DNA of 64,000 bases from Akanthomyces muscarius (lineage: Eukaryota > Ascomycota > Sordariomycetes > Hypocreales > Cordycipitaceae), in assembly GCF_028009165.1 (NCBI RefSeq), contig NC_079243.1:4526001-4590000 (forward strand), given 5' to 3'. The notes under the pieces were generated by a model, which had not been told where the DNA came from, ran no database searches, and was given only the letters and a program-made list of their open reading frames with translations. The translations under genes were made by a program, and so were the position numbers. Positions within the stretch are counted from its first letter, which is position 1. Each line of letters begins with the position of its first letter. Below are positions 45,639-57,898 of this stretch, one piece after another.

Positions 45639-47063
45639 ATGGCCATCTTTGACGACATCGAGGCGCTCATCCTCGCCAACTGCCCAGGCCACAAAGATGT
45701 ACCTGCCGCCTTCGCCAGCATTGGCTGTTCGCCATCCATATCCATCGCCGTTCTCGAAGGCGGCGTCATCACATCGCGCTGCTACTCCACCGTCGGCAAC
45801 GACACCGAGACGCTCTTCCAAGCCGCTAGCATCTCTAAGCCCGTCAACGCGCTCGCCGTGATGAAGCTCATTGAGCAAGGCCGCTTCACCCTCGACAGCA
45901 CCGTCCGCGCTCTCCTGCCAAAGGTCCTGCTGGATATACTCGTGGAGGGTTCCCCGCCCAGCCAGCGGCCCATTGTCGAGGGCATCACCGTGAAGCAGCT
46001 GCTGAGCCACACGGCGGGCCTCACCGTCCATGGTTTTGCCGGCTACTCACATACGGACAGGGTGCCGAGTGCCAAGGAGATCCTCGCGGGGGCGCACCCG
46101 TCCAACTCGCCGCGGATCCGTGTCGCGGCGCTCCCGGGCCACTCGCATAGCTACTCGGGCGGCGGCATCACGCTCCTGCAGTGGATCCTCGAGGCGGTGA
46201 CGGGGCAGGACTACCCGACGCTGATGCGGGAGCTGGTGCTGGAGCCGCTGGGCATGACGCGGTCGACATTTGGCGCGCTGCCGGAGGGGGAGAGGAATGT
46301 TGCGTCGGCGTACTACACGCAGCATACAAAGGCGGATGTGGATCACCATGTACAGCCGGAGAAGGCGGCGGCGGGGCTGTGGACGACGCCGACGGATCTT
46401 CTCAAGGCGGCGATGGGTGTGCAAAAGTCGCTCCAAGGTGCAGAAGGCTCGCTGCTGAAGAAGGAGACGGCAGAGTTGATGCTGACGAAAGTGGCGGGCG
46501 ACATGGCGCTGTCGTGGGTGCGGCCCGACGCGTCGACTTTTCATCACAATGGGTCAAATGAGCCGGGTTTCATGTCGCAGCTATATGCGTACGCCAAAAT
46601 AGATAGCAGCGAGAAGAAAGTGCCCGAGAATTGTGGCTTTGCTATCATGCTCAATGGCGGCACGGAGCCGGTGTTTACGGCAGGGTGGAAGGTGGCGCTG
46701 GCTATTGCGGCGCTGAAGAAGTGGCCACTGACGACGAGCGCTTCGTATCTCGCGGCCATCCAGCCGTTTCGGCCGATTGACGATGGTACGATGGGTGAGG
46801 GGTGGAAGGCCTGGAAGGGAGAGTGGGCGGCGAAGGAGCAGGGCCAGAGGTATACGCTGGGAGAGAGTGAGAAGGGCAAACCGGTGCTGTTTTACGGTGG
46901 TGTAGGACCGATTGCGCTGCTGCGGACGGCGGAGGATAGCAGGTTTGAGCTGGAGGGATTGGAAATGAACGTGGTGTTGGAGGAGAAGGAGGGAGTGAAG
47001 ACGATTAGTGTGAAGAGTGGCCTGTCTGGAGATGCGATTGAGCTCAAGACCGTCGAGGCCTGA
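45639..47063 (+). CDS. Serine hydrolase with class-C beta-lactamase fold
   Basis: Intronless, 474 aa from the ATG at 45639. The catalytic SxxK is Ser64-Ile-Ser-Lys67 in LFQAASISKPVNALAVM. The second motif, normally YxN, appears as YSG at Tyr172 (HSYSGGG). A third motif candidate is HHNG at 302-305, replacing KTG, as in many esterase members. The core is followed by an extra C-terminal domain of about 120 residues, which may be a lipocalin-like tail. Fungal relatives act as esterases, acyltransferases (LovD-like) or lactonases rather than true beta-lactamases. No signal peptide, so probably cytosolic. Substrate unknown. Confidence 0.9.
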   Translation: MAIFDDIEALILANCPGHKDVPAAFASIGCSPSISIAVLEGGVITSRCYSTVGNDTETLFQAASISKPVNALAVMKLIEQGRFTLDSTVRALLPKVLLDILVEGSPPSQRPIVEGITVKQLLSHTAGLTVHGFAGYSHTDRVPSAKEILAGAHPSNSPRIRVAALPGHSHSYSGGGITLLQWILEAVTGQDYPTLMRELVLEPLGMTRSTFGALPEGERNVASAYYTQHTKADVDHHVQPEKAAAGLWTTPTDLLKAAMGVQKSLQGAEGSLLKKETAELMLTKVAGDMALSWVRPDASTFHHNGSNEPGFMSQLYAYAKIDSSEKKVPENCGFAIMLNGGTEPVFTAGWKVALAIAALKKWPLTTSASYLAAIQPFRPIDDGTMGEGWKAWKGEWAAKEQGQRYTLGESEKGKPVLFYGGVGPIALLRTAEDSRFELEGLEMNVVLEEKEGVKTISVKSGLSGDAIELKTVEA

Positions 47064-47634
47064 GCATATAGTACTCGGGGGGTTCGACAACGTATCTATA
47101 TCAAATTGTGGTTTAATGAGAAAGGCTTACAATTGATTGAACTGGCGACAAATGTGTGAGCTTGCACTTTGATTGCCCCAGCGGCTGGTCGAGTATAAGC
47201 TGCCATCGCGGGGCCGTCCGACTTCGTGGTATACGTCGGCGCTCAATTCAGCTACTGCAGCCATGTCAATGTAGGAAATCAAGACTCAGTAGTTTAGAGC
47301 CCACATCGGGTAATGTCCACAATCCAAATCTATCCAAACATTAATGGCGATGAGTTGACGGACTGCCGATCGCCGATCAATGCCTCGGGCCGGTGGGCTA
47401 GCGGCGCGTGTGCGGAGGCGCCAAGCTCCCAGCTCCGTCGGGTCCGGACGACAGCTGGCAAGTCGTGTCTAACCTCGCAGCGCCATCTCCTCTGTGCGCT
47501 TTCCTCTCGTTTACAAAACTCAGCATCTACCTGGGACTGCGAGTTCTTCTCAGGTCGGAGCCTAGGTACTCGTTAAGCGTCGGCCGGTCTTTGCCGGCAC
47601 TGCCGATCATCCCGGGCGCCGCCCACACGTCGTC
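47064..47634. other. Intergenic, promoter of the DHCR24-like gene
   Basis: About 570 bp with no supported gene. Confidence 0.4.
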
Positions 47635-49218
47635 ATGATGGAGGCTCACAACGCCGCCGTGCGTCTCATCGCGCAGCAGGTCCAGCGCTTTTCAGAAAAG
47701 AATAAACCGTTTCGAATCTACCACGGCTCGACCAACAGCACGCGGACCTCGCAGCGGCGCGCCGACAACACCATTGACACGAGCCAGCTGACGCACGTCC
47801 TGTCCGTAGACGCGGCCTCCAAGACGGCCCTCGTGGAGCCCAATGTCCCCATGGATGCGCTCGTCGACGCCACCCTCGCGCATGGCCTCGTGCCGCCGGT
47901 GGTGATGGAGTTCCCGGGCATCACCACCGGCGGCGGCTTCTCGGGAATGGCGGGTGAGAGCAGCTCCTTTCGGCACGGCGCGTTTGATGCGACGATGCGC
48001 TCCATTGAGATTGTGCTGCCGACGGGCCAGGTCGCGCGCGCGTCCAAGACAAATAATCCGGAGCTCTTCTGGGGCGCGGCGTCTGCGTTTGGAACGCTGG
48101 GCGTGGTGACGCTCCTGGAGGTGGAGCTGCGCGACGCAAAGGAATACGTCGAGCTGACGTATTCCCTGACGACGAATAGCAAAGACACTGTCAAGGTGAT
48201 GGAGGACGCTGCAGCAAAAGAGGAGACTGACTATATTGACGGCATTGTGTTCAGCAAGAATGCTACGGTGATATGTATAGGCAAGCTCACCGACGACCTG
48301 CCCAAAGGAAGATCATCGCAGCGATTCTCGCGGCGGAGCGATCCTTGGTTCTACATCCGGGCAAAAGATGTCCTGAAGCAGCTGGAAAAGAAACCAGCGC
48401 AAGACGCGGCAAACACAGTTGTCGACTATATCCCACTCAGAGATTACCTGTTTCGCTACGATCGCGGCGGCTTCTGGGTCGCCAAGTATGCGTTTCGCTA
48501 CTTCCTCACGCCCTTTAACCGCATCACCCGCACCGCGCTCGATCGCTTCATGCACGCGCGCGTCATGTACCGCGCGGTGCACAAGAGCGGCCTCGCCGAC
48601 AAGCACATGGTGCAGGACGTGGGCGTGCCGTACGACGCCGTCTCAGACTTTCAGGACTGGCTCGACACCAACTTTGCCATCTACCCGCTGTGGCTCTGCC
48701 CGCTGCGCGTGCAGCGCGACACCCCCCCTGGCAGCGTTGCCGCCGACGCCCAGCACGGCCTGCACTCGGACTTTGGTCGGCCGCACGCGCCCAACCTCAT
48801 GAACTTTGGCGTCTGGGGCGACATGCAGGGCGCCCGGGCGCGGCGCGCCGTCGTCGCGCGCAACCGCGACCTCGAGCGCAAGGTGCAGGCGCTCGGCGGG
48901 AAGAAGTGGCTGTACGCGCACGCGTACTACCCCGAGGACGAGTTCTGGGCGCACTACGACCGTGCGTCGTACGACGCCCTCCGCGCCAAGTACAGCGCGG
49001 GGTACCTGCCGAGCGTGTACGACAAGGTGAGGGTGGATGTGGACGCGGAGGAGGCGGCGGTGCGAGCCACGTGGAAGACGAGGGCCAAGCACCAGGTGAA
49101 GGAGATTTGGCCGGTCAGAGGGGTGTACGGGTTCTACAAGGCGGCTGTTGGAGGGGATTATTTGCTGCAAAAGACAAAGACGAAGTCTGTGGAAAAGGTC
49201 GACGGGAGCAGTTCATAG
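47635..49218 (+). CDS. DHCR24/DIMINUTO-like FAD-binding protein
   Basis: Intronless, 527 aa; two adjacent ATG codons open it (47635 and 47638). The FAD-binding PCMH domain includes MEFPGITTGGGFSGMAGESSSFRHG and ELFWGAASAFGTLGVVTLLEVELR. The C-terminal half follows the delta(24)-sterol reductase pattern: PLWLCPLRV, NLMNFGVWGD, KWLYAHAYYPEDEFWAHYD and YLPSVYDKVRVD. In animals and plants this family reduces the sterol C24 double bond. Most fungi make ergosterol by Erg6/Erg4 and do not need it, so the fungal role is unclear and the substrate may not be ergosterol precursors. A weak hydrophobic stretch (YAFRYFLTPF) may contact membrane; no N-terminal anchor is seen. Confidence 0.88.
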   Translation: MMEAHNAAVRLIAQQVQRFSEKNKPFRIYHGSTNSTRTSQRRADNTIDTSQLTHVLSVDAASKTALVEPNVPMDALVDATLAHGLVPPVVMEFPGITTGGGFSGMAGESSSFRHGAFDATMRSIEIVLPTGQVARASKTNNPELFWGAASAFGTLGVVTLLEVELRDAKEYVELTYSLTTNSKDTVKVMEDAAAKEETDYIDGIVFSKNATVICIGKLTDDLPKGRSSQRFSRRSDPWFYIRAKDVLKQLEKKPAQDAANTVVDYIPLRDYLFRYDRGGFWVAKYAFRYFLTPFNRITRTALDRFMHARVMYRAVHKSGLADKHMVQDVGVPYDAVSDFQDWLDTNFAIYPLWLCPLRVQRDTPPGSVAADAQHGLHSDFGRPHAPNLMNFGVWGDMQGARARRAVVARNRDLERKVQALGGKKWLYAHAYYPEDEFWAHYDRASYDALRAKYSAGYLPSVYDKVRVDVDAEEAAVRATWKTRAKHQVKEIWPVRGVYGFYKAAVGGDYLLQKTKTKSVEKVDGSSS

Positions 49219-50762
49219 TCTTGAAGGGAGGAAAGGGCTGTTTTTTTTGGACCATGGGAAGCGGTTGGTAGATGAAGTATGTATATGGAATTTGTCAAGC
49301 GTGCTAAAGAAAAAGAAGATGTGAGGAAGATATGCCGGCCGTAAATCATCGCAAAATCATTCCCGCAGGACAAGTAAAACATTATTATAACTTTTCTCCG
49401 TCGATGCTCTCAAATGCTCCAGTCTCATGGGTATCAATACAGGTTCTGTTCGTCGTCCTCCGTCATTCGTCGTATTTAGCGGCTAGCATGATTTTTTTTT
49501 TGTTGGGTGTGCGTGGAATCCACCACAGGTGCAGGCATTTGCGTATCAGCGTGCCTGCACCTGCTCTGCGCTGCCCGAGGTGCAAGCTTCCGTCCCGCCC
49601 GGGAACTGGGCTTCTTCCACGAGGCTCTCGAGCCGGACCTTGGGCGGGGGGCCGCCGCCGGACGGGGCCGCCGTCGTCGGGCTCACGGACGGCGGTGTGA
49701 GGGAGGACTGGCGGCGGATGCGGTTGCGGAGGAGACCGCTCGACGCTCGTGGGCCAGCCATCGTGTGTCTTTCTGGTTTCTTCTTGACGTGAACTAAAAA
49801 AACCGACTGGCCCTGGAGGAGGGGATAAGTGAGCGAGGGACTGTGTGAGGAGAAGAGAAGGATTTATTTGTCCGAATTTTCTGACCGGGAGGATGGCGGC
49901 GCCGCGCTGACGACTTACTGAGATATCAGGCAGCTAGCCAAGCCAAGACCAACTAGTTGGCTGCGGTGCGACAGCTCAGAGACAACAAGCGACAGCCGTC
50001 TTTTTCCTTAAAGGTTCGACGCCGGTTACTGCAGCGCACATCGCAGGCCTGATGATGGCTGGGATGACACGCACTGCATCCAGGTCGCACTCGGGGAGGG
50101 ATCGTCGGTCCCGTGGCGGTCGCCGGCTGCTCGTGTGTAAACGATGGCTTGGGACAGCGAAAAGCGCCCCGTGTTTATTAGCTGCTTTCCCACCGTAGCA
50201 GCCACGGCGCCGTCTCTTCATGCAGGTGTGTGTGGAGGATGCCTCCAGCGTCTTACATGTAGACAGTTGGCCCTGCCTGGTCCTTGGGCCGCCGAGAGAA
50301 GAATACCCACGGCGTGGAGGGGTACATATTTTGAATAGGACTGCGTCGGACATGAATTCACGTTGTTGTCTTGTCAAAAGAAAAAGAAAAATACAGTTTC
50401 GAGGCGAGTATGTCGCTCGCGTGCTGTACTGTGTTTTCTGTCTTACACAAGGCATCAAGACCGATGACATCAATGATTTTGTGGCTGTTACGTTGGTCAG
50501 TAGCACAAAAGAATGACAGCGCTGTGTCCAGACGGTCACGCAGCTTGACAGCCAAGGCAAAGTCAATTTTGCCCGAGATTGGGCAGGTTTTTAACGATTG
50601 CTAGAAGGCCTGCCGAAAATGAATGCAAAAGGTAAGCTGACAGAGCTGACAGCAGCAAATTTTGTATCCAGTCAGCACTCCAAGATGAAGCAATAGCAAG
50701 AGAAACACTTTAAAAACCAAAGGTCAAATATGGTAAACAGAAAGGCTATAATAAAGTGAACA
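49219..50762. other. Intergenic, 1.5 kb
   Basis: Contains the small 49546-49761 frame and otherwise no supported gene. Confidence 0.4.
49546..49761 (-). CDS. Possible small protein, 71 aa
   Basis: A short minus-strand frame beginning MAGPRASSGLLRNRIRRQSS, followed by Pro/Gly-rich sequence and RLESLVEEAQFPGGTEACTSGSAEQVQAR. The codon use resembles nearby genes and the basic-then-acidic layout looks non-random. I do not recognise a family, and the 3' end may continue through an intron I could not place. It lies alone in the 1.5-kb gap between the DHCR24-like gene and the first ABC transporter. Confidence 0.35.
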   Translation of the reverse strand: MAGPRASSGLLRNRIRRQSSLTPPSVSPTTAAPSGGGPPPKVRLESLVEEAQFPGGTEACTSGSAEQVQAR

Positions 50763-53700
50763 TTAGGTCGACTCTTGCGACCCATCCGAGTCCTCCGAGT
50801 CAGAACTGGCGTTGTTGGCGGGGGCCAGGGCACCCCGATGAAGGCGAATAGTGCGATCGACACCATCAAAGCTGGACTGACGATGAGCAATTGTCAAAAC
50901 TGTACAGCCACCAAAATTGTCCTGCATTGCCCGATGAACCACCACCTCAGTTTCAGCATCGATACTACTCGTCGCCTCATCTACCAGTACGATTCTGTAG
51001 CCAGTGTCTCGTTGACGCAAGATTGCTCGCGCTATGCAGAGTAGTTGTAGTTGACCTTTTGAAAAGCCGACACTGTCCAGCACGGCATCAAGTCCACCCT
51101 TACTAACTGTGGGAACCCATATATGTAGGCTTTTGAGTAGTTGTTCAAGGTCGCGATCTCTTTTTTCAGCCTTTTCTGCATCCTGAGTGGACGTCTTCTT
51201 GACCTCATTCATAGAAAATGGTAGCAAGTTTATCCGAACAGTCGTGTCAAACTGTACTTGGTCTTGTGTGATGGTGATGAACCGAGCTCGCAACTCGTCT
51301 GGCGCGATCGATGAGATATTAATTCCATCTATTTCAATCTCACCTTCGAGCTCGAGAAAACCCAGTAGCGACAGAAGTAGTGAGGTCTTGCCGCTGCCAC
51401 TGCGACCAGCCACACCGATTCTTTCACCCGGCGCGACAGTCAGAGACAGATTTTGCAGGGCTGCTCTTGCGTCAGGGGTGCGTGAATAATATGCGTAGAC
51501 GCTGCGAAGACTGATGTTGCCCGAGGAAGGCCAATTCCTCGGTAGTTGGACTTCTGATTGCTTACGCTCTTGCGGTGTGTCTCTCTCGAACATGGAGATT
51601 CTCGCGAGAGCGCCGGATGACGTCTCCATCGCTGTGTAAGCAGTGATGGTGTTTTCAAGTGCTTGGCTTAGATAAAGAAGCCCCATGAAGGACAAGCCAA
51701 CAGCGGATTGTGAGGAGCTGTCCCTTATTAGGACCGTGACTGCCACAAGCACAGTTCCCACCACAGCGGTAAGGAGGCCAAGAACAAGCGATAGCCAGAC
51801 TTGAATCGCTGCAAGAAGATAGTAAGGCTTCTGCGACTCTTCTAGCGCAGTGAGCCCATCCTCCATGTTTGGCTCTTCCCAACCAAATGCCCGAATATGT
51901 ATCAGACCAGCTGCGGTCTCCTCGAAGAAAGTATAGAGAGGAGCCTTCATATCGAGGTCGAGGTGACGCACTTGTCGTGACGTGCGGAGGTAGTAGCGTT
52001 GGATGAAGAAGAGCAGAATGAACATGAGCGGTAGGATAGCAGCTAGATAGGTGGCACCGGAGAGTATGATACCGGTGTTGATGACCGCATTCGAGCCGGC
52101 GTACACCGTCCTCATGTATGAAACAGGCAGGTTTTTTGAAATCAAATCCATATCCTGGCTGTACAAGTTCAAGAGACTGCCGGTCTTTGTCGCAGAATAG
52201 AAAGCAAGCGTGCAGCCTGTCGTAGTCCTCACTACCCTTTCGTGAAGACTGGCCGATGAGTGTGGGGAGAGCTTTGTGTGGAGTATCCAACTTTCCAAAA
52301 GCCCATTGAGACATGCGGCTATGGCGACGCCCACGTATCCGATGAAAAAGAAGTCGCTCTCAGGGTCTACTTGAATCCAAACCCGGATGTAAACACCAGG
52401 AATGATTTCAAGCGCAGAGCCAAGAGAAACTAACAGAGCGTGCAAAAAAAACTTTATCTTCCCAATGGGGTTAATAAAGAGTTTGTATAGACCAAAACCA
52501 CCTTGTTGCCGAAGATCGGCGTTGGTGGGAATCAAGGCGGGGCCGTTTGCCTCCAGAGATCTGCGAATAGTTTCCTGTTCCTTATTTTCTTCGACAACAG
52601 GGATGTTCCTATTCATTGGAATAAGAGATGCAACAAGACCGTCTGTGTATTCTGGGTTCCGGAACTGCGTGTTCAGAGCGGCTCTGCCTCGTCCATTTAG
52701 GAAGAGAAGTTGGTCGGTCACGATTCTGCTCTGAGGCAAGTACGTGGCTATCAAGACCGTAGATCCAGCCTGACGGAAAAGACCATTTGTACCACACAGC
52801 TGATGGAGAATGCAGATAGCCGTGACCGAATCAAGCGAACTGAATACGTCGTCTAACACGACGACCGTAGTTTCGGCGTATGCGGTACGGGCCATGGCCA
52901 CACGCTGGCGTTGGCCGCCGCTCAAGTTGGCGCCATTGATACCGACGACATAATTCTCCCCTTCAGGCAGCCACGCCAGATCATCTTCGAGAAAACAAGC
53001 TCGAATCACTCGGCGAAATTTGGCGCTGTCGTATGGTAGATTGCCAATCACGTTTTGCCGAATTGACGTGTTACGCAACCACACTTTTTGGCCACAATAC
53101 GCGATATCTGCGGAGTCAACCTCCACTGAGCCCCCCAAGACTTCCGTCTCTCCCAGTAACGAGCGCAGAATCAGCGACTTACCAGCGCCGGTGGGACCAA
53201 GCACCCCCGTTATGGAACCGGGGGCAAGCTCAAAATCAACGTTGCGGAGCATAGGCTTCGTCTCTCCCAGTGGTGCGATATCGGCGCGATTGAATTTGAT
53301 CATGTATTGAGTGTTTGGAGTCGATGTATCTCCGCCCTGTGAAAGTGTTCTTGAGCCTACCCGAGACCGCGAATCTTTCCTCTCATTGAGTACTAGGAAG
53401 TCCTGGATGCGAGAGAAGCACGCGAGTGTGCTCGAGATGGTAGAAACCGTTCGCAGAACCGCAGAAAGAGGCCTTGCAATCAGCGAAACGACTGCAAGCA
53501 TGGGAAACACTCTAGACGCTGCTATTCGGTGATGAAAGGCAGATCCAAAAAATGCAGATGCAATGACAATAACAGGTGTCATCAAGTCGCCAAACACGAG
53601 AGGTCCCACGGACAGGGCCTGTAAGCGCCGATATCTCTTCGAAACCTCAATCTCTGACAGCCGAAGCCGTTGCAGGAACGTCCCGACAGTTGGACCTAGG

Positions 53701-55139
53701 CCAAGTATTTTGATAGCTGTAAGCTGGGGAAGAATTTTGGCAGTTTGCGCGATCCTCTGTTCGATGCTCTTATTCCAATTCAACAATCGCGGCGACATGA
53801 TGTAGCCGATGAGATAAGCCACAATCGTAGTCACAAAGAGCGGACCGAGCACAGCCAGGGCAGATATACCAATATAGTCGGACAAGAGGTAAATTCCGAG
53901 GGTAAGCTCAATTGCGCCGATGGGAATCTCCAGGCTCTGCGGGATTCCAGCAGCAATACCGTCCATATCGGCACTCATCAGCGTTGCTGCTGTCGCATTC
54001 TTCGCTTCGGCCTCCGGTAGTTTGTGTTCCTTGTCAAGCATGGAAGCAATGAGACCGCCTCGTAGCCTGGTAATGAAGCGATTCATTTGATGCGTGAACA
54101 CGGTCCGAGAAAACGCAATTCCGAAGTAAACAAGGGCGGCGGCCGCGATCGCCCCGCTGCGCTCTTGGGTATCATTAGGCCCGACGTCTTTTTTCCCGAC
54201 CAGATCAATAACGCAACGGATGACGAATGGCTGCGCAAAATTGAAGCCGGTGACGGTAAGCCGGGTAATGACCAACCCGAATAGGCGGCCCCTCCAAGTC
54301 TTGAAGCAGGCCTTCCCAAGCTCGTTTCGCTTCGCTGGCCTGATATCCGGGCGAGGCTTCCAGTGCGCTGACAGTTGTTCATGGAGAACTTTGGACGAGA
54401 GTTCCGGGTCGAGGCGATTTAAATGCAGCATCAGAAGCGGCCCACGAAAACCGATCTCAAAGATTGGGCCGAGGTATAGCAAGAGTAGTCGCCGCAGCGG
54501 ACCACACGTGGCTTCTGGCCCAACATCATTCCGCAGGGCATCATTGATCAGTATGCGCCGTTTTGATATCTCTTGGAGGGCAAGCAAACTGAACTTGAGC
54601 GCGCTCGAAGCTGCAACGAGGGCGCCAAGGGCCGTGAGGCTGGGGCGAATAAATAAAGAACGACTTCTTGTCGCATCCGTGACAGTAGTGACAAAAAGAT
54701 AGAGACTGAGCCACGCAGAGGAGCTGATAGACCGTCGATGATTTGCATGAACAATACAGCCTATGCAAACTGCTGCTAACAGCTCGATCGCCGCGGCGGC
54801 GAGAGTCACGTTTGTGCGCGAGCGATTTGATGAGATCCTAATGGCCAGAAAAGCTATCTCCGTGGCAATGAGAAGAGCGGCAACTGACTTCGGAGAGCAT
54901 TAGCCAAGTGATCATAGCCGAGCCAAAGGAGGGTCAATCTCGCTCACCAGCTTCGTCCAGAGCAGCGCAGTTTTCTGAACATAGAGGGGTGCCTTGCAGT
55001 AGTGAAAGCCAGCGAAAATTGATGCAAGCACCAAGCACGCCGAGAGAGCCAAGCTGAAAATGGACTCCTCAAACTTTAGCGTGAAATCAAATCTTGAGGT
55101 GGTGCTGCCCCAAAACGCCTGATCCGAGAAAGTCGCCAT
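50763..55139 (-). CDS. ABCC-family full ABC transporter, one canonical ATP site
   Basis: Two exons on the minus strand, 54948-55139 and 50763-54887, with a 60-bp intron (GTGAGC..AAG); 1438 aa. The join LLWTKL-SVAALLIATEIAF completes an N-terminal membrane region and agrees with the paralogue at 57.9 kb. Order: short TMD0-like hydrophobic region, TMD1, NBD1, TMD2, NBD2. NBD1: Walker A about 627-635, LSGGQ at 719-723, Walker B VLDD (Asp in place of Glu) and ATY in place of the H-loop His. NBD2: GRSGSGKT at 1225-1232, degenerate signature FSKGQ at 1339-1343, Walker B VLVDEA with Glu1368, His1399 in IAHRQ. This is the usual ABCC asymmetry, with one degenerate and one active site. It likely exports conjugates or drugs at the plasma or vacuolar membrane. 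Confidence 0.93.
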
Positions 55140-57898
55140 TCTTTCGCAGAAGTGGAAGTTAGCCTGAAGAAGCAGCAATTCTGGCTGCAGCTAGCACAAC
55201 GCTAGCTGGAGTATAGGGAATCTGCTACTAGAGTATGATGACTTGCTTTTCCTGTGGCAGCTTGTGTGAGTACAGGGCGGCTTTTTGTGGCTGTCACTGT
55301 TGCGGCCGCGCGATGAAGCTGTGAGAGAATGCCAGTACGGCCAACATCGGCGGGGAACGCCCCTGTTTTTACTGATGAGAGCGACGGGCTGGATAATCTC
55401 AGATATGCGACTAGCCAATTTAGTCCGCGCCCCCAATTGGAGTACCTGGCTGCGATGCATGCCCCAGATTGCGCCCTGGCTGCATCCTCTGCAGGTGTCT
55501 GAATGCTGAAATGCATGCGCTACCAGTATACGTAGGATGGATACCTTGCTGGAAGTGGCCTGCAGCGCTCGGTGGAGCAAAATTTGGTGTTCCGCGCTGC
55601 CGACAAAAGCACCGCAGATGATAATATCTATGTGTACTATCGCGGCGCGTGAGCCTGGCGTGCTACAATAGTCGGAAAGAAGCTGATCTCGAAGTGGTAT
55701 CATTGTCGTTAGTCTAGTCTATAGAGTTCGTTACATATATGGGCGGCTTTTGCATGTCAGGATTGGCCATGGTCACTGCACTTTTCAGTTTATGAACCGT
55801 AATCAATGCCCTTTTCCATTTGTATGACTGCGTTGATCACTGTCACCCCCTCATTATCAGCCATGGCTCAGGGTAGATCGATGTGGTGGCGCCCACGAGA
55901 GGACTCACTGGGAAGTGTTTGGCCAATTGTGGCGAGGGTAAGTGCTGCTATAGCGAAGCCAAGTGCAGAGGGAAGCAACATGGTGGTGACGCGACAGTTG
56001 AGGTGCAGAAAACAGCTGCGCCTCTGTTGGTAAAATAGGTTGCTAGGGGCAAAACCCTCCAAGAAGTACTGGTTGGGGTTTGATGAAATTCTGTTCACGA
56101 TGCTCACTGCCGCGTGCGACCTCGTACAGCAATTATTGCAGAAGGCGGGTTACATCAAGCCAGGGACTATTGTCGGTGCCCTAGCGGGTCTTCCCTTGGC
56201 AGGAACCTGCCACTGCCCAATAATCCAGGAACTTTTGTCTGGCTGATGGCGTGTCCCCAGACAGCAGCCGCATCAAGCAGGCCCGTCCGAGCCTCACCGC
56301 AGGAAACCTGCTTGTGGCGTCGAGTTCTACCTATGGGACAGGGCTTTTTGTAATAAGTTAGACGAGGGCCTCGAACAGGCCGAAATGTAACCCCAAAGAG
56401 TGACAAGCCATCGAAAAAAAATATTCAGCAGTCGAAGGATGCACCCCTTTGTGGCAGACTTGGAATTGGCAGGGCGTCTTCACTGCTTGACATTCAGCGT
56501 GGAAGAACGAAGAGGATCAGCCTTGTCCCTTGTTCATCGTTAGCACAATCGAGCGCAAGGGTGACGGGATCTGATCCGTACACCCGTTAGACAACCGTGG
56601 CGCTGCGTCGCTCGATGGCAGGGAACAAACTAGCGAGCCTATCCGTATATTGCATATCAACTCCCTTCTCGTCCCGCAGCTTAATCGCTACGTTGGGCAG
56701 TTCAAAGGTTCCTTCATTTGACAGCATTCTAGCCCTAGCTTGTCCTGGTACGGCCCCTGAGATGCATAGAATACCAGTACCATACGCAGGCTTACACGGG
56801 GCTTGCACTTTTGAGAGCGCCAAGCCGTTGCACTGGCCAGCCTTTTCATGTCAGCTGCCTTGTTTTAGCGCTTTATCCCTTGCCCAAGATTGGCGTTATT
56901 ATGGCGAGGTCCACAGCCACCGGGAGGGGTACTGCTTCGCCAGCCTGCCAGCCACTTGCTATCCGTGAGATAAGTCAGGCTGCTGTGGTGTCAGGCCCAG
57001 GCTGGACGAAAAGTATGTTTCAACTGCTCTAGATGTGGCGGCTTGTTGAATCAGCTGCTACTCCGCAAGTTCACGTGTAGCTCTGGCCAACTACATCTGT
57101 GTCCTCATCGGTGCAGAGATACCAGTGGCGTTTTGAGATGCCCCAGGCACTTAGCTTGCTGGTGACAGGGCCAAGGGCCAACTCATGAAAACGATACTGA
57201 GAACAACTCCCCCGCATCTGCGTGGGAAGTCGGGGGCTTTCCGTTGTGGATGGCACCATGGCAACGGCCAGGCGCGCGCCATGCAGGTCTGTGCGAAGCA
57301 CCAGGCGGTGCAGGTCAAAATCTGAGCTGCCTGACCTATCCCTCTGCCTTTGCGAGAAGGCGCTCCCACACTCTGTAGCCCGATACAACCGCACATTGTG
57401 CCCCGTAACGTTAGGCAGGATGTGCACGCGGCCACCCACCCCCCTTTTGTTGTAGACGCTAAGTTACAGCATGGGAGATTGGCACGCAACCTCTGTTCGC
57501 AGACAGTGATGCAGCTGGCACCATCGTCTCCAGGCACCTTGAGGATTCGTTCTAAAGGGCTGCAGAGATTGTTGATTGTTGGGGGCGGCTGAATGGAGCC
57601 GGTAATAGTGGCACATGGTAGGTCTCAGGCAATTCTACAATCAGCGAGTTTGAGAGATAATCCTACGAAAACAGGGCGACTGATTAAGAACACCATAGTT
57701 AGAGCAGCATTGGGTACGAGAAGCACCAAACGGCTGCCTTGACGCGTCAGCAAGACGCGAAGCGCACTCGAAGGTTATTTTGTCGCCATGGACAGGGCAG
57801 CATTCGCTGATCAATCACAATTCACCAGCCAAGTATATTGCTATGGCACCATTTTCAGATTGATAGCAGCATGCCTGCTCGCCACAAACTGTTCGTAG
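55140..57898. other. 2.8-kb spacer between the two ABC transporters
   Basis: No intact gene seen. Two places give suggestive but broken minus-strand frames. At about 55.80-56.00 kb a start followed by a hydrophobic signal-like segment (MLLPSALGFAIAALTLATIGQ) meets a GTGAGT and soon ends. At about 57.07-57.78 kb, cysteine-rich readings occur in more than one frame. Both could be decayed secreted-protein genes. The evidence is weak. Confidence 0.4.
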
